The notes beneath the pieces are model-generated. The model did no database searches, had not been told where the DNA came from, and saw only the letters and a list, made by a program, of their open reading frames with translations. From Edolisoma coerulescens (Eukaryota; Chordata; Aves; Passeriformes; Campephagidae), in NCBI GenBank assembly GCA_013397115.1, contig VWZW01007302.1:8635-72634 (forward strand): a DNA stretch of 64,000 nt, read 5' to 3'. The translations under genes were made by a program, and so were the position numbers. Shown piece after piece: positions 1 through 10,587 of this stretch (positions are counted from its first letter, which is position 1; each line of letters opens with the position of its first letter).

Positions 1-3000
1 GCTTCTGCTTCACTGGTGTGAAGCTCTCGGGCAGGAAGGTGTACATGGTGCTGCGTTTTCTCTAGAGCTTTCTGCAGAGGAGTGGGAGGAAGCACGCCTG
101 GAGTTCTCAGGAGAAGACAACGGATTGTTAGGAGAGCTCCCACCTCCACCAAATCCCAGAACATCCGTCTCTGAAAAAGGAGAGGATATAAATAGTCTGA
201 GAGAACCTCTGCATCAAGGGACAGAGTGTCATCAGTCTGCTCCGCCCGGTCCCCTCTGCCTGCCTGTGACATGCCAGGTGCTGTGTTCCAAGTACCAGAC
301 ATCCTCTCCAATTACTCCGGGCAAGACAACACATGCGGAGAACAGCCTGAGCCCTACGCAGGGAACAACCCCGGGGCAACAAGGACCAAATCATTGCCAT
401 AATTAATGTTTTTTTGTTTTGGGAAGACTTTAAGTGAGGCAGGAGTGGAGACTGGGTGGCAGTAGAAGAAGGCTGAATAGGAGCCAGATCAGCTCACTGA
501 CAGTGTCTTTAAGAGACAGAGATAACTAAGAGCTATAAAAGACACCACATAATGAATTCCACGCAGCCACTCCTAATTTTAATCATACTACCTCCCTGGC
601 AGATTTAATTCATCTGCAGCAACATCCCCTCCTTGTCCCAAGCATGTTCCAGCTGCTCCACCTAGATGATGCTTTGCAGTGAAAGTGGGTAAATCCCTGG
701 TTCTCCACAACTCACAGTGAGCCAAATGGGGCTGGGATACCAGTGGCTCATGTCTGGTTTTGGGGGGTGTGTAGCGGGGGCAGTGAGTGGCACAGAATGG
801 CTGGCTCTTGCCATGTGCTCAGACCTTTACAGCACTTCTGGGTGGAAAAGAACTTCAAGCTTTTCTGGAAGAAAAGCTAACCTTGTAGGAAGTGAGCAGT
901 GCAGGACCTCCAAAGGGCCCTTCCTCCATCCAGCAAGGCTCCAGGCTGTGTTTCAGCTCCAGCCCACTCCCCCCTGAGTGGCCTCAGGGAAGTGGGCTGT
1001 GCCAAGAGCCTAATGGCTTTTCCTTGGCCACGGCCTGGCTGGGCTCGGCCAAGCATAACGCCTGGGATCCAGGGGAGAAGAGTAAAGTAAGGACATAGGA
1101 GAGTGAGAAACAAACGCAGCTGCAGGAGGAGTAGGGGAGGGAGTGGAGCTGCAAAGCCGCAGACCAGCTGCCTGATATCTGCCTGGTGCCAGCAAACACA
1201 GCCGCCTCCTCCCCAAGCTCTGGGGCTGTAAACCTGCTGGCTGTGGGCAAACCAGAGGGAAAAAACCCTCTTTTTGGGGAGAAATGAAACCAGTTGCAGA
1301 GATTCCCTCTAAAGAGGTTGTTTTTTTTCTTAAAAAAAGGAAGAAAAATATCCAAAATGAATTACAGAACCCTCTCCCTGCCACAGGCATGGCAATCCAC
1401 AACACATATTTCTCTGTGCGTCAAATGGATCTTTCTCCCCAAGAAAGGAAAAGTAAAGCAAAAAAGGGGTCCTGAACACCACCTAAGCCTTGTTGCTCCA
1501 CTTCAGGGATGGCCATGTGTAAATCCACATCAGCATCTGTGCACAGGCTCAACAAAACATTCTGTGTTTATATCCATCTTGAAGCATGTATTGGACCAGA
1601 CCTTGCAGTTGGGGGAACTTTTTGTGTAGCCAGACGGGTCATTCTAACCTTCCCCTGGGAGCCAGTAACTTTCTAGACAGCCAGTTGCTTTAAATGGGAT
1701 TACAGAGGCATTAGGAAGCGATTAGCCTGAACAGGCGATAGGTTTAGTTAAACCACTTGTCCCATGGCCAACTCCCACACAGCCCTCATTTGCCAGCTCG
1801 GGCACGGGATGGGGACAGCTCCAACCCTTCCAGCTGTGTCACCCAGCGGCGGATCTTGCCCCCCAGGAGGGCAACAGGGCTCTCACCCACCCAGCACTTG
1901 TGACGCGAGGCCAGCTGAGCCCAGCCAAAATTGGGCAATAACGACAGGGAAGAGGTGGTGGTGGGACGAGGCTGTGTTTGGGATAAACCTTTCATCCTTC
2001 TCTCAACTCTTCCTTGGCTTTAGGGTGAACCAGAAGCAGCACAGGGCCATCCCAGGGATCGGGGGGAGGAAGGTTTGCAGAAGGACCTTAGCCAAAACCA
2101 GCACAGCTGAGGAAAGCTGCAAGTGGCAGGATGCCTCTGGAAATACAGATGGGTATGCTGAGACCAAACAAACCCTCACCCTCTCCACACTGGGAGGTTT
2201 TGGGATGCCAGAGAGAGAGGGACATGCGAATACCTGTCACTCCAGAGGCATGCCTGTGTCTCACTTGTGCCTTATCTGGGGACTGCAAAGGTCAAGGGGG
2301 AAAAAAATAAAATGCACCCTTCACCAAGCAGAACTTGCAAATTATTTGGGAAAAGTTTTCACATTTTCTTTACAAAAAAGAGGGCAAAATGGTGTTTTCT
2401 TTGCCAATTCTCATTTAGGGTTTTAAGCCCAAGAAATATCTGATACTGCTGCTGAGGCTCCATCTAAAATTGACAGCAGCTCCCACAGCTTCAGGGAATT
2501 TCTGGATTTTTATCTCCCTTTCAGGAAGCTGGTTTATTATTTATGAACTACTTCGAAGCTTCTCTATTTTTAGGCTGTTTCTTTCTTTTCCCCCCCATGG
2601 ACTGGAGCTCATGGCACACATGAGGGAGCCATCACTGCCACTGTCTGTAGAGAAATAATGTAGTTTTTGAGAAAGGTTTTGCAGCCTTTTGAGTCCCTTG
2701 GACACCAATCTGCCTCAGAGGGATGTGCAAGCTGGGTGATTGAGCTGGTGGATTTAATCCTGCTCTGACTGCTGTGGCTGGGCCAGGATCAAACCCTGTG
2801 GCTGCTGATGGACATTGCCCACGGACACCACTTCAACAAAGATGCTGAGAAGGGTTATTGCAGGCATTACCCAGCGTAGTGATGGGCCAAGGAGGTCTCC
2901 AAAAACAATCTTGGTCCGTGCCCTCTATTTTTTTGCCTTGTTAACAGAATGTACATTCTCCAGTGGGAGATTTGGCACCGTCCCAGGTGAGAGCTAAGTC

Positions 3001-4399
3001 TCCCAGGCTCCCCGGAGACGCCTTCCGCCTCTCACTCGCAAGCTGCAGCCCGCAGAGGTGCCTGCTCATGCACTGCCTGTTTCAACAATTTTTTTTTGTG
3101 TAATGCTAACTTGTTATTTTGCTCCAAGATGACATTGTGGTGACCTTTAACTCCTCAAAAAAAAAAAAAAAAAAGGAAATGAGAAGGGAGAGTGTCAAAG
3201 TCAAACAGCATGTTTGCAGCTTGCTGCGCCGGAGCTTCCCAGCTGACCCAAAACAAAGCTTTTTCTCTGTGTTCTGTGGAAGCAGCAAGTCGCCTTGCCT
3301 CAACTCGAGATGAAAGCAAAACATCTGAGCAGGACACACTTTATGGAGTAAAAATAAAAATCCATTTTTTGACCGCTTCTATTTTTACCAACAACACTGC
3401 TAACCACAGGCTGCGAGACCCACAGCACCACTAACCCCAGCCACTCTGCAATTAGGACATTCATTTAAAGAGGGTCAATAACATATAACTGGTCTCTATT
3501 TCCCTGGCAGGGTCAGGTCTGAACTGTGCTGCGGGCCAAGCTCCTGCTGGAGACACACACCCATTTCCCACGCCGGGATGCCAGGAAACCCTCCCTCTTC
3601 CACTGCAAGGTGCTGCCGCCTCCTCCCCAAACATCTTGGCAGGAGTCGAGCTCAGGAAATAGTACAGAAACACTGCAGATTTTACCAGGAGGCATTTCCA
3701 ACCCCACACAAGAGCAGGGAATTAGGACAGCAAGTTAAGGGAGAAATTTCTTCTCTGCAAAAAAAAGCTGTGGGGGCAAAAAAACCTCCATGTGCCCAGT
3801 CTGGAACCCCCTGCAGGGAACCTGCCCTGACAAAGGGACTTTGCACACCTGAGACGGGGGACAAACAAACCCTTCCTGGGGGTTTAATTTCCTTTGGAGG
3901 GGTCTGCAGCAGAGCACTGGAGCTCTCTGGAGGGCTTTTTGGAGTCAAATAGGGTGAAATCACTGCTCCTCCTGCTTGGTGCTGATGGGAGCAGGTGAGA
4001 TGGGTGGAGGCACCTGGTGACAACACCTGCACATGGCGCAGGGCTGCTCCCCACACACCCCGATTCTACATGGATCAGAGGCACTGATTCCCCCTCCAAT
4101 CCTGTGGATTCCCCCAAATACTACAATGGATCACCCTGAGGCTCTGGGTTTATCCCTGCAACACTCAAACCACCTTCGGGGGCACGTGTATGGCACAGAC
4201 CCCCGGCCCCCGAGCCAGGGCAGCAACTCTGCCTTTGCAAGGACAGCGAGGGGGACACGGTGCCCCAGGGGATCCCCCACCTTCACCGTCCTTGCTGTGG
4301 TCAGAGCAGGGATCGACACACTGCCTGGCCTGCGGTGTTCCTGGAGATGCTGCGGTGGGGGGGGGCTCTCTGCCCCTCCTGCGAAGTGACAGACCCTTG
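1..4399. other. Region without recognisable gene, left edge
   Basis: Moderately GC-rich sequence with many chance open frames on both strands, the longest 220 codons at 1764-2426. None has a recognisable domain, exon-like borders or a repeat match. If a minus-strand gene starts in the 4400-4930 CpG island, this stretch would be its first intron. A poly(A) run lies at 3157-3174. Confidence 0.6.
3157..3174. repeat. Poly(A) run, 18 A
   Basis: An uninterrupted A run. No retroposon body or target-site duplication was recognised next to it. Confidence 0.9.
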
Positions 4400-4930
4400 T
4401 TGCCAGGGCTGCTGCAAATTCCCCACCGCACCCGGCTGCTGGACACAGAGAGGCCCACGAGGGAGGTAGCTCATCCCTCCGGGGCACGGCGCCCCAGTAC
4501 TTACCTGGCCATGGCTTCCTGGGGATCCCTGCCTGCCGCCTGGCTCCACCACAGATGTCTTTTTAAGCACATAAAAAAGGAGCACCGCTCCATCTCCACG
4601 TCCCCGGCAGCTCCATCCTCTCCATCACGTGGGGCGTTCCGGGGCTCCGAGCTGGCCGCTCCGTGAGCAGCGGGTGTCCGCGGGCAGGAGGAGGGGACCA
4701 GCACGTCACCGCTGTTTTCTCAGGCACCGTGACGGATGTGTGAGCAGCCAACCCTCCGGCCGGGGTGTGCCAAGGCGAGAGGAGCCCGGCCGGGAGGGGC
4801 GGCCGCACACGGGCGCACGCTTCCACCCTCCTCCGCTCCCGGAGACGCGGGATCCGGGCTGGCATCTCACCTCCCTGCCAGGTGAGCGGGAAGCGCTGGC
4901 GAAGGCGCATCCCCTCCCTGCGCTCACAGG
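4400..4930. promoter_or_regulatory. CpG island, likely promoter
   Basis: Dense CG dinucleotides and high GC set this stretch apart, strongest at 4630-4870, where CCGGCCGGG, GGGGCGGCCGC and GAGACGCGG occur. Unmethylated CpG islands usually mark vertebrate promoters. A consensus splice donor on the minus strand at 4497-4504 and a TATA-like CTTAAAAAG on the minus strand near 4560 suggest leftward transcription. A CATAAAAAAGG on the plus strand at the same place leaves rightward transcription possible. In human gene order the next minus-strand gene past SPMIP6 is MYORG, whose first exon is non-coding. Confidence 0.55.
4505..4560 (-). other. Candidate first exon ending at a consensus donor
   Basis: On the minus strand GCCATGGCCAG is followed by GTAAGTAC, a near-perfect 5' splice site. 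The ATG (4512-4510) sits in an ideal Kozak context but would give only two and two-thirds codons in this exon. The upstream limit is not defined; 4560 is the position of the TATA-like element, so the transcribed part is probably shorter or starts elsewhere in the island. It could be a 5' non-coding exon of MYORG by human synteny, with the coding exon left of the window. No protein match supports this directly. Confidence 0.35.
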
Positions 4931-6835
4931 AGCGCCAGAATCAGAAAGCAAAATGAAAAAAAAAGCTAAAATCCAACACAAGGTTTGGGGTGATTTTTCT
5001 TTTCTTCCCCAAATCTTGTGATTTTAAGCAGAGTCGTGATCCAGAAGAGTAATGAGGCTGCCTTGTGTGAAAAGAAACAAGCTGCCCCACTGCTGCTGGC
5101 TGGTTTGTAGGATAGGATTAAACAGCACTGGGCACCTGGAGGACAAACCCCAAATCCAAGGTGGCCCTATGAATACAGAGCTCATCTGCAAAGTGCAGAC
5201 AGGCTGCCAGCACCTCGCTCCATCTGCAAGAGGAGGCAGGAGATTCGAAGCTGTGACATTAGCTCTGCCCAGCCTTAAATACTTTCACCTTTATTACAGG
5301 AATCGTGACTTTGCAGCCCAGTTTTGTCCTTTAAAGTTTCCAGTGTCAAGTGATGCTCCAAACCCATTCAGACACCTCATCCAGTGTTTGACCATGAATA
5401 CAAAGCCACAGGGAACCATTTCTGGCAGCAGATGACTTAATATTTAACACCCCTGGCAATTCCCCCTTTACAATATCATCTTTCTTTGTTCTTCACCCTG
5501 TGCTAATCACCAAGATGAAGTTTAATAAGCTGGGTTTTCACTTTAACCCTGCATACAACTCGTGGTGCTTTCGTCTCATGACTAAACCATGACCAGAGGC
5601 TTTTTCTTTCCCCTGCCTGGAGGCACATCAGGGAGCCTGAATTTATCTGCAAAGATTTGTGGAGACTTTAAAACAAAATGAGTCCTCCTGGTCCACTTGT
5701 ATCAAAGTACATTGGACATGAGGGAGAGAAAGCTCCAGAGCTCTCCCTTTAAGGACATGTCTCTGTCCACCTTGGAGAAGTGCTAGAGGCTCTGAGGGAG
5801 CTGGAGGGAGTCTGGCTCCAAAACAGTGGTCCATGGGGTAACCCTGAGCTCAGCAATCAGCTCCTCAGCACCTGCAGGGCCATCAGATCTTGTGCCCAAC
5901 AGTGGCAAAAGCAGAACACCAAATAGCGGTGCTATTAGCTTATTCCATGTGCCACTTTTGCCCTGTAAGATACACAGCCACAAAGATTTTGGTGTCTTTG
6001 CCACTGTCTGTTGGTCCCCCAGCCCAACTCTGGCTGGTACAACACGTGTGTCATCTACCATCCCTCCAACAGCCTCTCCCCAAAGCGGGCGTCAACCTCA
6101 CTTGCTGCTCATCTCTGTCCTCCAAGACAAACCACCCCATAAGTAGGACCCAGTGCCCTGCTTTGTCCACCTAGATTCTTTCTTAGAAGAGCTGACTCAG
6201 CGCTTTGGGAGCACTCAGCATTTCGGATGCTGATGCAGGCTGAAACCTGAGCCCACCCCAACATCCAAGCGCTACAACACGATATGGGGGAGAAACGGAA
6301 ACCTAAGCACGTCCCTCTGGCACAGCCCTGCCGATTTTCCAGCCATCGAGTCACCATGAAACTCCAGGCACTGGCAGCTCCAGAGAGCTGTGGATGGCTC
6401 ATGATGCTGGGCTGTTGACGCAAGTCCCGGAATTTGTATCCAACAGTCAGTGACTCTGGACAGCCTTGGCCCAAAAGCAGTCACCAATCCCTTTAAGTGC
6501 TCCCTTGCAGCTCTTCCATGTGCAGATCCAGCCACGCAGACACAGCCTCACAAACGTCATTCTCCACTGGGCTGTGGGTGTCTGCTGTCCCAGGCACTTG
6601 CCCTTTGGACATCATGAGTACCCCAAGGTGGTAAGGAGGGAGAAGGGGAAAAAGCATTTGTGCTTTCTAACACAGCTTTGGCCACTCCTTGCCACGGCCA
6701 GCGATGGCGAAGCTGTCCCAAAACCCACTCCAAAGCCAACCCAGCACACAGCACAATGAGCTGCGTATACCCATCTGCAAAGTTTTCGCTACCAAGCATA
6801 TTATCAAGCGGCAAAAGTTGAAGCTGCACTTTGCG
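4931..6835. other. Intergenic stretch between the CpG-rich segments
   Basis: I see no gene, interspersed repeat or RNA here. Open frames up to about 134 codons show no recognisable product. Confidence 0.6.
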
Positions 6836-7060
6836 AGTCGTGCCGGGGACGCGTCTCCTGGCTCCGTTCATCTCCGGGCAGCCAGACTCCCATCCATCGG
6901 GGAATTCGCGCGGTCCCTGCCCGGCGGGGTGCGGACGGCTCGCACCCCAAGGTCCGGGCAAAACTCTACACCTTCACCCCGCTCCCCGCGGGCCTTCCCG
7001 AGCCATCGCCGATGCCGCAGCCTGGGGTCTGCGGGAGGNCATGTCCGAGCGTGCATAGGG
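6836..7060. promoter_or_regulatory. Second CpG-rich segment
   Basis: A short CpG-rich stretch, including GCCGGGGACGCGTC, GAATTCGCGCGG and GCCCGGCGGGGTGCGGACGG, with one unknown base at 7039. It borders the minisatellite on its right. It may be a small promoter (for a minus-strand gene to the left or an unannotated transcript) or a GC-rich enhancer. No convincing first exon was found beside it. Confidence 0.35.
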
Positions 7061-7120
7061 ATGGGGTACCCCCGGGGCTGGCCTGGGGGGATTGGGGTTT
7101 GGCGCTGAGGGGGCTGTGCC

Positions 7121-7375
7121 GGGATGCTTTTGGGTCGGGATGGGGTTTTCATGAGATGCTTTGGAGCAGGGACAAGGTTTTCATGGGGTGCCTTGGGGCA
7201 GGGACGGGGTTTTAATGGATGCCTTTGGGCTGTGCTGGGCTCTTCATGTGATGCTTTGGACCTGGGATGGGCTTTTCATGGAATGCTTTTGGGCTGGGCC
7301 AGGTTTTTCAATGGGGTGCTTTTGGGCTGGGACATGCTTTTCATGGGATGGTTTTAGTCCAGGATGGGATTTCAT
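7121..7375. repeat. Minisatellite, about 8 units of 32 bp
   Basis: Eight head-to-tail units of 31-33 bp with the pattern GGGATGCTTTTGGGCTGGGA followed by TGGGGTTTTCAT. The units are clearly diverged from one another, so the array is old and interrupted. Since 32 is not a multiple of three, the array does not encode a repeating peptide in one frame; the open frames through it are by-products. G-rich strand asymmetry is strong: almost no C on the plus strand. Confidence 0.93.
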
Positions 7376-8889
7376 GGGGTTTTCCCTGCTCCCAGGAGGA
7401 CTGGGGTACTGCTTGGTGTGGGCACAGCACGGCAGGCTGCTGCCCCGCTGGAATTTGGGTCCCCAGATGGCTCTGTGCTGGAGCATCCCCCCACTGTGAG
7501 GACCCCAGTGCCGTGGATTTATGATCAGCAGCACACATGGAGGGGCCCGGGTGGTGTTGCCCCCTGGCACTGTGCTCTCAGATCGTAGTCAGACAAGGGC
7601 ATTTCATGCCTTCATTAATTACGTGCTGCTTTCAAAGTCCCCCTCCTTATGTAGCCCGTGTCAGTGCTCAGCATCCCAGATAGATGGCAGCTCTTCCTGG
7701 ACAACTTGCCAAAAGCAAGCACGTCCTCAGCAGCCCAGCATGAAGCCGACAAACACGGGTGTCAATGACTGCTTCTATTTTTGTCTGTGTTACTATGCTC
7801 CGAGAGCTTTCCCTCGCATGCTTTCTTGGTCTCCAGCTTGTGCGTGGTGGGAGGGCACCAGCCTGCAAGGGCTGTTAAAAGTGCCCACCAAACCAGCAGT
7901 CAAGGAAGTTTCTCCCCCTTTCCCAGGAACTTCCCCAGACTGTGGAAAAGGGTCTGAGGGGAACAATTGCCCAAGCTTGCTTTAATGAAAGACCACCTTT
8001 TCCCTTCACCAGTGCCATGGGGCAAAGTAAGCCTCTGAAATAAACTAATGTACCCTGGTATTGCCATCTCAGTGAGCCATTTCCAGTGGGTCTCCCTGCC
8101 TGCAAACACCACTCTCTCTTGCATGGTCATTTTCCTGAAATTCTTGTTACCAGACCCATGCCAATTGAGGAAAATATTCCTGTTTCTTTGTGGAGAAGAC
8201 CTTGAGAAACCTCTCTCTGAGGCTCAGGCATAGGGACATATATGGGGAATCCAGTGCTCCCTGTTTATTCTTCTTGTTGCTTGGTTTTAGTTTCTGATCT
8301 CAGGAATTTAAAGCCAATCACATGTTTTCTACTAAGTCTCACACCTAAATTTGGCCCACAGGGATTTGATGCAGTAACAGAGTGATGACTGCTGGTTGAA
8401 CAGCGTCTTTTCTGCCCTCTTCCCAGGGCTGAAAAGAGCTGCTTCAGCAACAGGGACATCCTAAAGGTAAATATGTGGGGATTAAAAGATGCTGCCAGAC
8501 CTGCAGTGGGTGAAGGACAGGGCTGATTACTACATAACAAACAGTGTGGCCAGGGAACACATTCTTGGTAAGTAGAGCACACAATGACAACAGAAAATAC
8601 AAGAGCAGCACATGAAACACTGATGTGGCCCCAAAATCTGGGAGATAAGCTACATTCAGTCGGGCTCAGGGATGCCAGTAGGATTTCAGGTGTTGTACAG
8701 TCCCAAGCATGGCTGTATGAGACCATGCATACAAACACCTGTCCCGGGAGTAAATCTGGCTTTGTTAAGGATCTGTCATAGAGGTGACACACACCAGTTG
8801 TAGCTCATTGGCCACTTGTCCCTGCCCATGCAGCCTTGGTCCCTGGCAACTATGGGGCACCAGGAAAGTATTTCCCAGGCAGCACTTAC
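7376..8889. other. Region without recognised exon
   Basis: Right of the minisatellite. It may contain later SPMIP6 exons on the minus strand, since that gene should read leftward from 10587, but no segment matched its remembered sequence. The 175-codon minus frame at 8792-8265 has no recognisable features. Confidence 0.5.
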
Positions 8890-8947
8890 CACCAGGAGGT
8901 ATTTATGGACCACGGGAATTCAGAACCCTCAGGATGTGCAGATATCC
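8890..8947 (-). other. Candidate small internal exon on minus strand, possibly SPMIP6
   Basis: A 58-bp open segment lies between a pyrimidine-rich acceptor (CCCTGTTCCAG) and a strong donor (GTG followed by GTAAGT). One frame reads ISAHPEGSEFPWSINTSW. Human SPMIP6 as remembered contains ISGHPYLPEKYW, so I, S, H, P, E and W fall at the same spacing. The similarity is short and was found by looking for it, so chance is a real alternative. Position and strand fit a downstream SPMIP6 exon. Confidence 0.2.
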
Positions 8948-9502
8948 CTGGAACAGGGACAGTCTCAGTCCAGGGAAGGAGATGGGTGGCCATGGCAAAG
9001 CCACAGGCACATGTACTGAGGGAGCATCTCTTTGGCGCTGGGAGGAGGACACGATGCAAAGAGGGGATGAACAGAGCCACTTCAGCACCATCAGCCCCCT
9101 GACCCCATGGAGATATACCCTCTGTGACACAGAAGGACAGCTGGCACCTTGGCAGAACCTTTCGACCTGGACAACCAGTTCTTCTCAGGCTGATGGGCGG
9201 TGGGGTTGATGGTTGATGATGTTCCTGTAGTGTTCCTGCATTGCCACCCCAGTCAGCTGCGTTGGCTGACCTTGGCTCAATGGGTTTGTAACAGGGGCAT
9301 TGTTAATCCCTACAGACAGCAGGGAGTGAGAAGAGACACCCATGCCATGTGGCAGCATCTGCCTTCATGGCCGCTGGGGCACACGGTGAAGCCAATTACT
9401 AGGCGGGATCTAATGCTGGAAATGCAGCTGGAGATCTGAGCACCAAACCTCCCTTGGGGGTCGTAGTAGCACTGTGATCCTCTCCCCAAGCTCCCCACTC
9501 AC

Positions 9503-9584
9503 CTAAAACCAGGGGACTGAGGATGGCATCATTGGCTCCTCCACCCCTGCATCCAGGGTGTCCACAGACATTAGAGCACTCTGC
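9503..9584 (-). other. Candidate small exon on minus strand, product unknown
   Basis: An 82-bp open segment is bounded by a pyrimidine-rich acceptor (CTCCCCATCTCCCACTAG) and a good donor (TTAG followed by GTGAGT). It translates without stops in phase 0 as AECSNVCGHPGCRGGGANDA followed by ILSPLVL. I do not recognise the peptide. It lies between the SPMIP6-like start exon and the 8890-8947 candidate, on the same strand, so it could belong to that gene or be a chance pairing of splice signals. Confidence 0.15.
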
Positions 9585-10458
9585 CTAGTGGGAGATGGGG
9601 AGAGTGCACTGGGACTGCCAGGAATGGGGCAAGCAGAGGTGGGGAAGGGAGTTCCAGAACTGTACCAATATCCTACCACTGGCAAGGCCCGAGAAGGCTG
9701 GGTTTCATGGGGCAGAGGGGTGCTCTGGTTGGTAGCATGCACTATTTCTCTCCTGCACAGTGGTGACGTCCCTCTCCATACCCTCTGCTTGCTCCCTCAT
9801 TATAATGCACATGGTGATGAGGCTGCAGGAGATGAGCTGGTTTGCAGTGAGCTTTGCCTCAGTGCCAGTGACCTTCTTAGCCTGTGAGGAGAAAGCTGTG
9901 TCCCACAGACACCCTTTGAGTGGGGCCTTGGCTCAGGGATCCCTCCTCCTGCAGGACCAGGGCCAGGAGGGATTTTTTCGTGCTCAGAACTCTCCCCAGC
10001 CCTTCACATGGTCTCCCTGGTGTGGAAGGCCCACCAGGTGGAAGTCATCTGAGCCTGGGGACTGTGCTGCAGCAGCTCTCAGAGCCACCCCATCATCACC
10101 ATCTCACACAGCAGCCCTGGTGTGAGCTCTGTCACTGCCTCAGTTTTCCTTCTTCAGCAGATCCTGTGCCTGGCACACTCTGAAACCTATCCATGGACAG
10201 GGCTGACATGTGAGAGTTTCTGCTGGTGATTGCCAGCTCTGAGAGCCCAAAGCCACTGCAGGATGCAGCTCCAGGGGACAAATCAGTGAGCACATGCCAC
10301 GGGCTGTCTAACACTTTCCTGATCAGGGAGCATGACACCCCCTCAATACAGATACAGTGAGGCACCCTCTGAGTCCCTGTGACACCCTCCTGCATCTGCA
10401 ACTGGGTAGGTGTAGAAACCCCAAAATTTCCTCCTCCTGCAGCATTTGTCTGTGTTAC

Positions 10459-10587
10459 AAACTTGTTCTCTTTCCAGAGCTCCTGTGGAGCCTGCTCTTG
10501 GATGGACTTTTTGACAGAGCAAGGCGAGCAGTCAGAGTTGGTGCAAGTGATGCTGAGGGTCCTGTGTTTTTTAGAGAAGAGGAACAT
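10459..10587 (-). CDS. SPMIP6: Probable first coding exon of SPMIP6 (sperm microtubule inner protein 6)
   Basis: The frame starts MFLFSKKHRTLSITCTNSDC and runs to LWKENKF. Human SPMIP6 (C9orf24, SMRP1) starts MFLFSRKTRTPIS and later has the motif WEANKF at nearly the same distance, so the start, the K-RT motif and the W-x-x-NKF motif align. SPMIP6 is a protein of the sperm flagellar doublet lumen, earlier described at the spermatid manchette. In human it lies next to FAM219A on the same strand and on its 3' side, exactly as here. The right boundary is uncertain: GTAACA after NKF could be a weak donor, but the frame stays open well beyond. Later exons were not found with confidence, so this may be a fast-diverging gene or a remnant. 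Confidence 0.55.

Noticed and set aside
1764..2426. 220-codon open frame on the plus strand
   Set aside because: No domain or family resemblance, low-complexity starts and no supporting splice or promoter signals.
7124..7499. Glycine/phenylalanine-rich open frames across the minisatellite
   Set aside because: They are translations of a 32-bp tandem repeat whose period is not a multiple of three.
8265..8792. 175-codon minus-strand frame
   Set aside because: No match to SPMIP6 or any family known to me; borders are not splice sites that fit neighbouring candidates.
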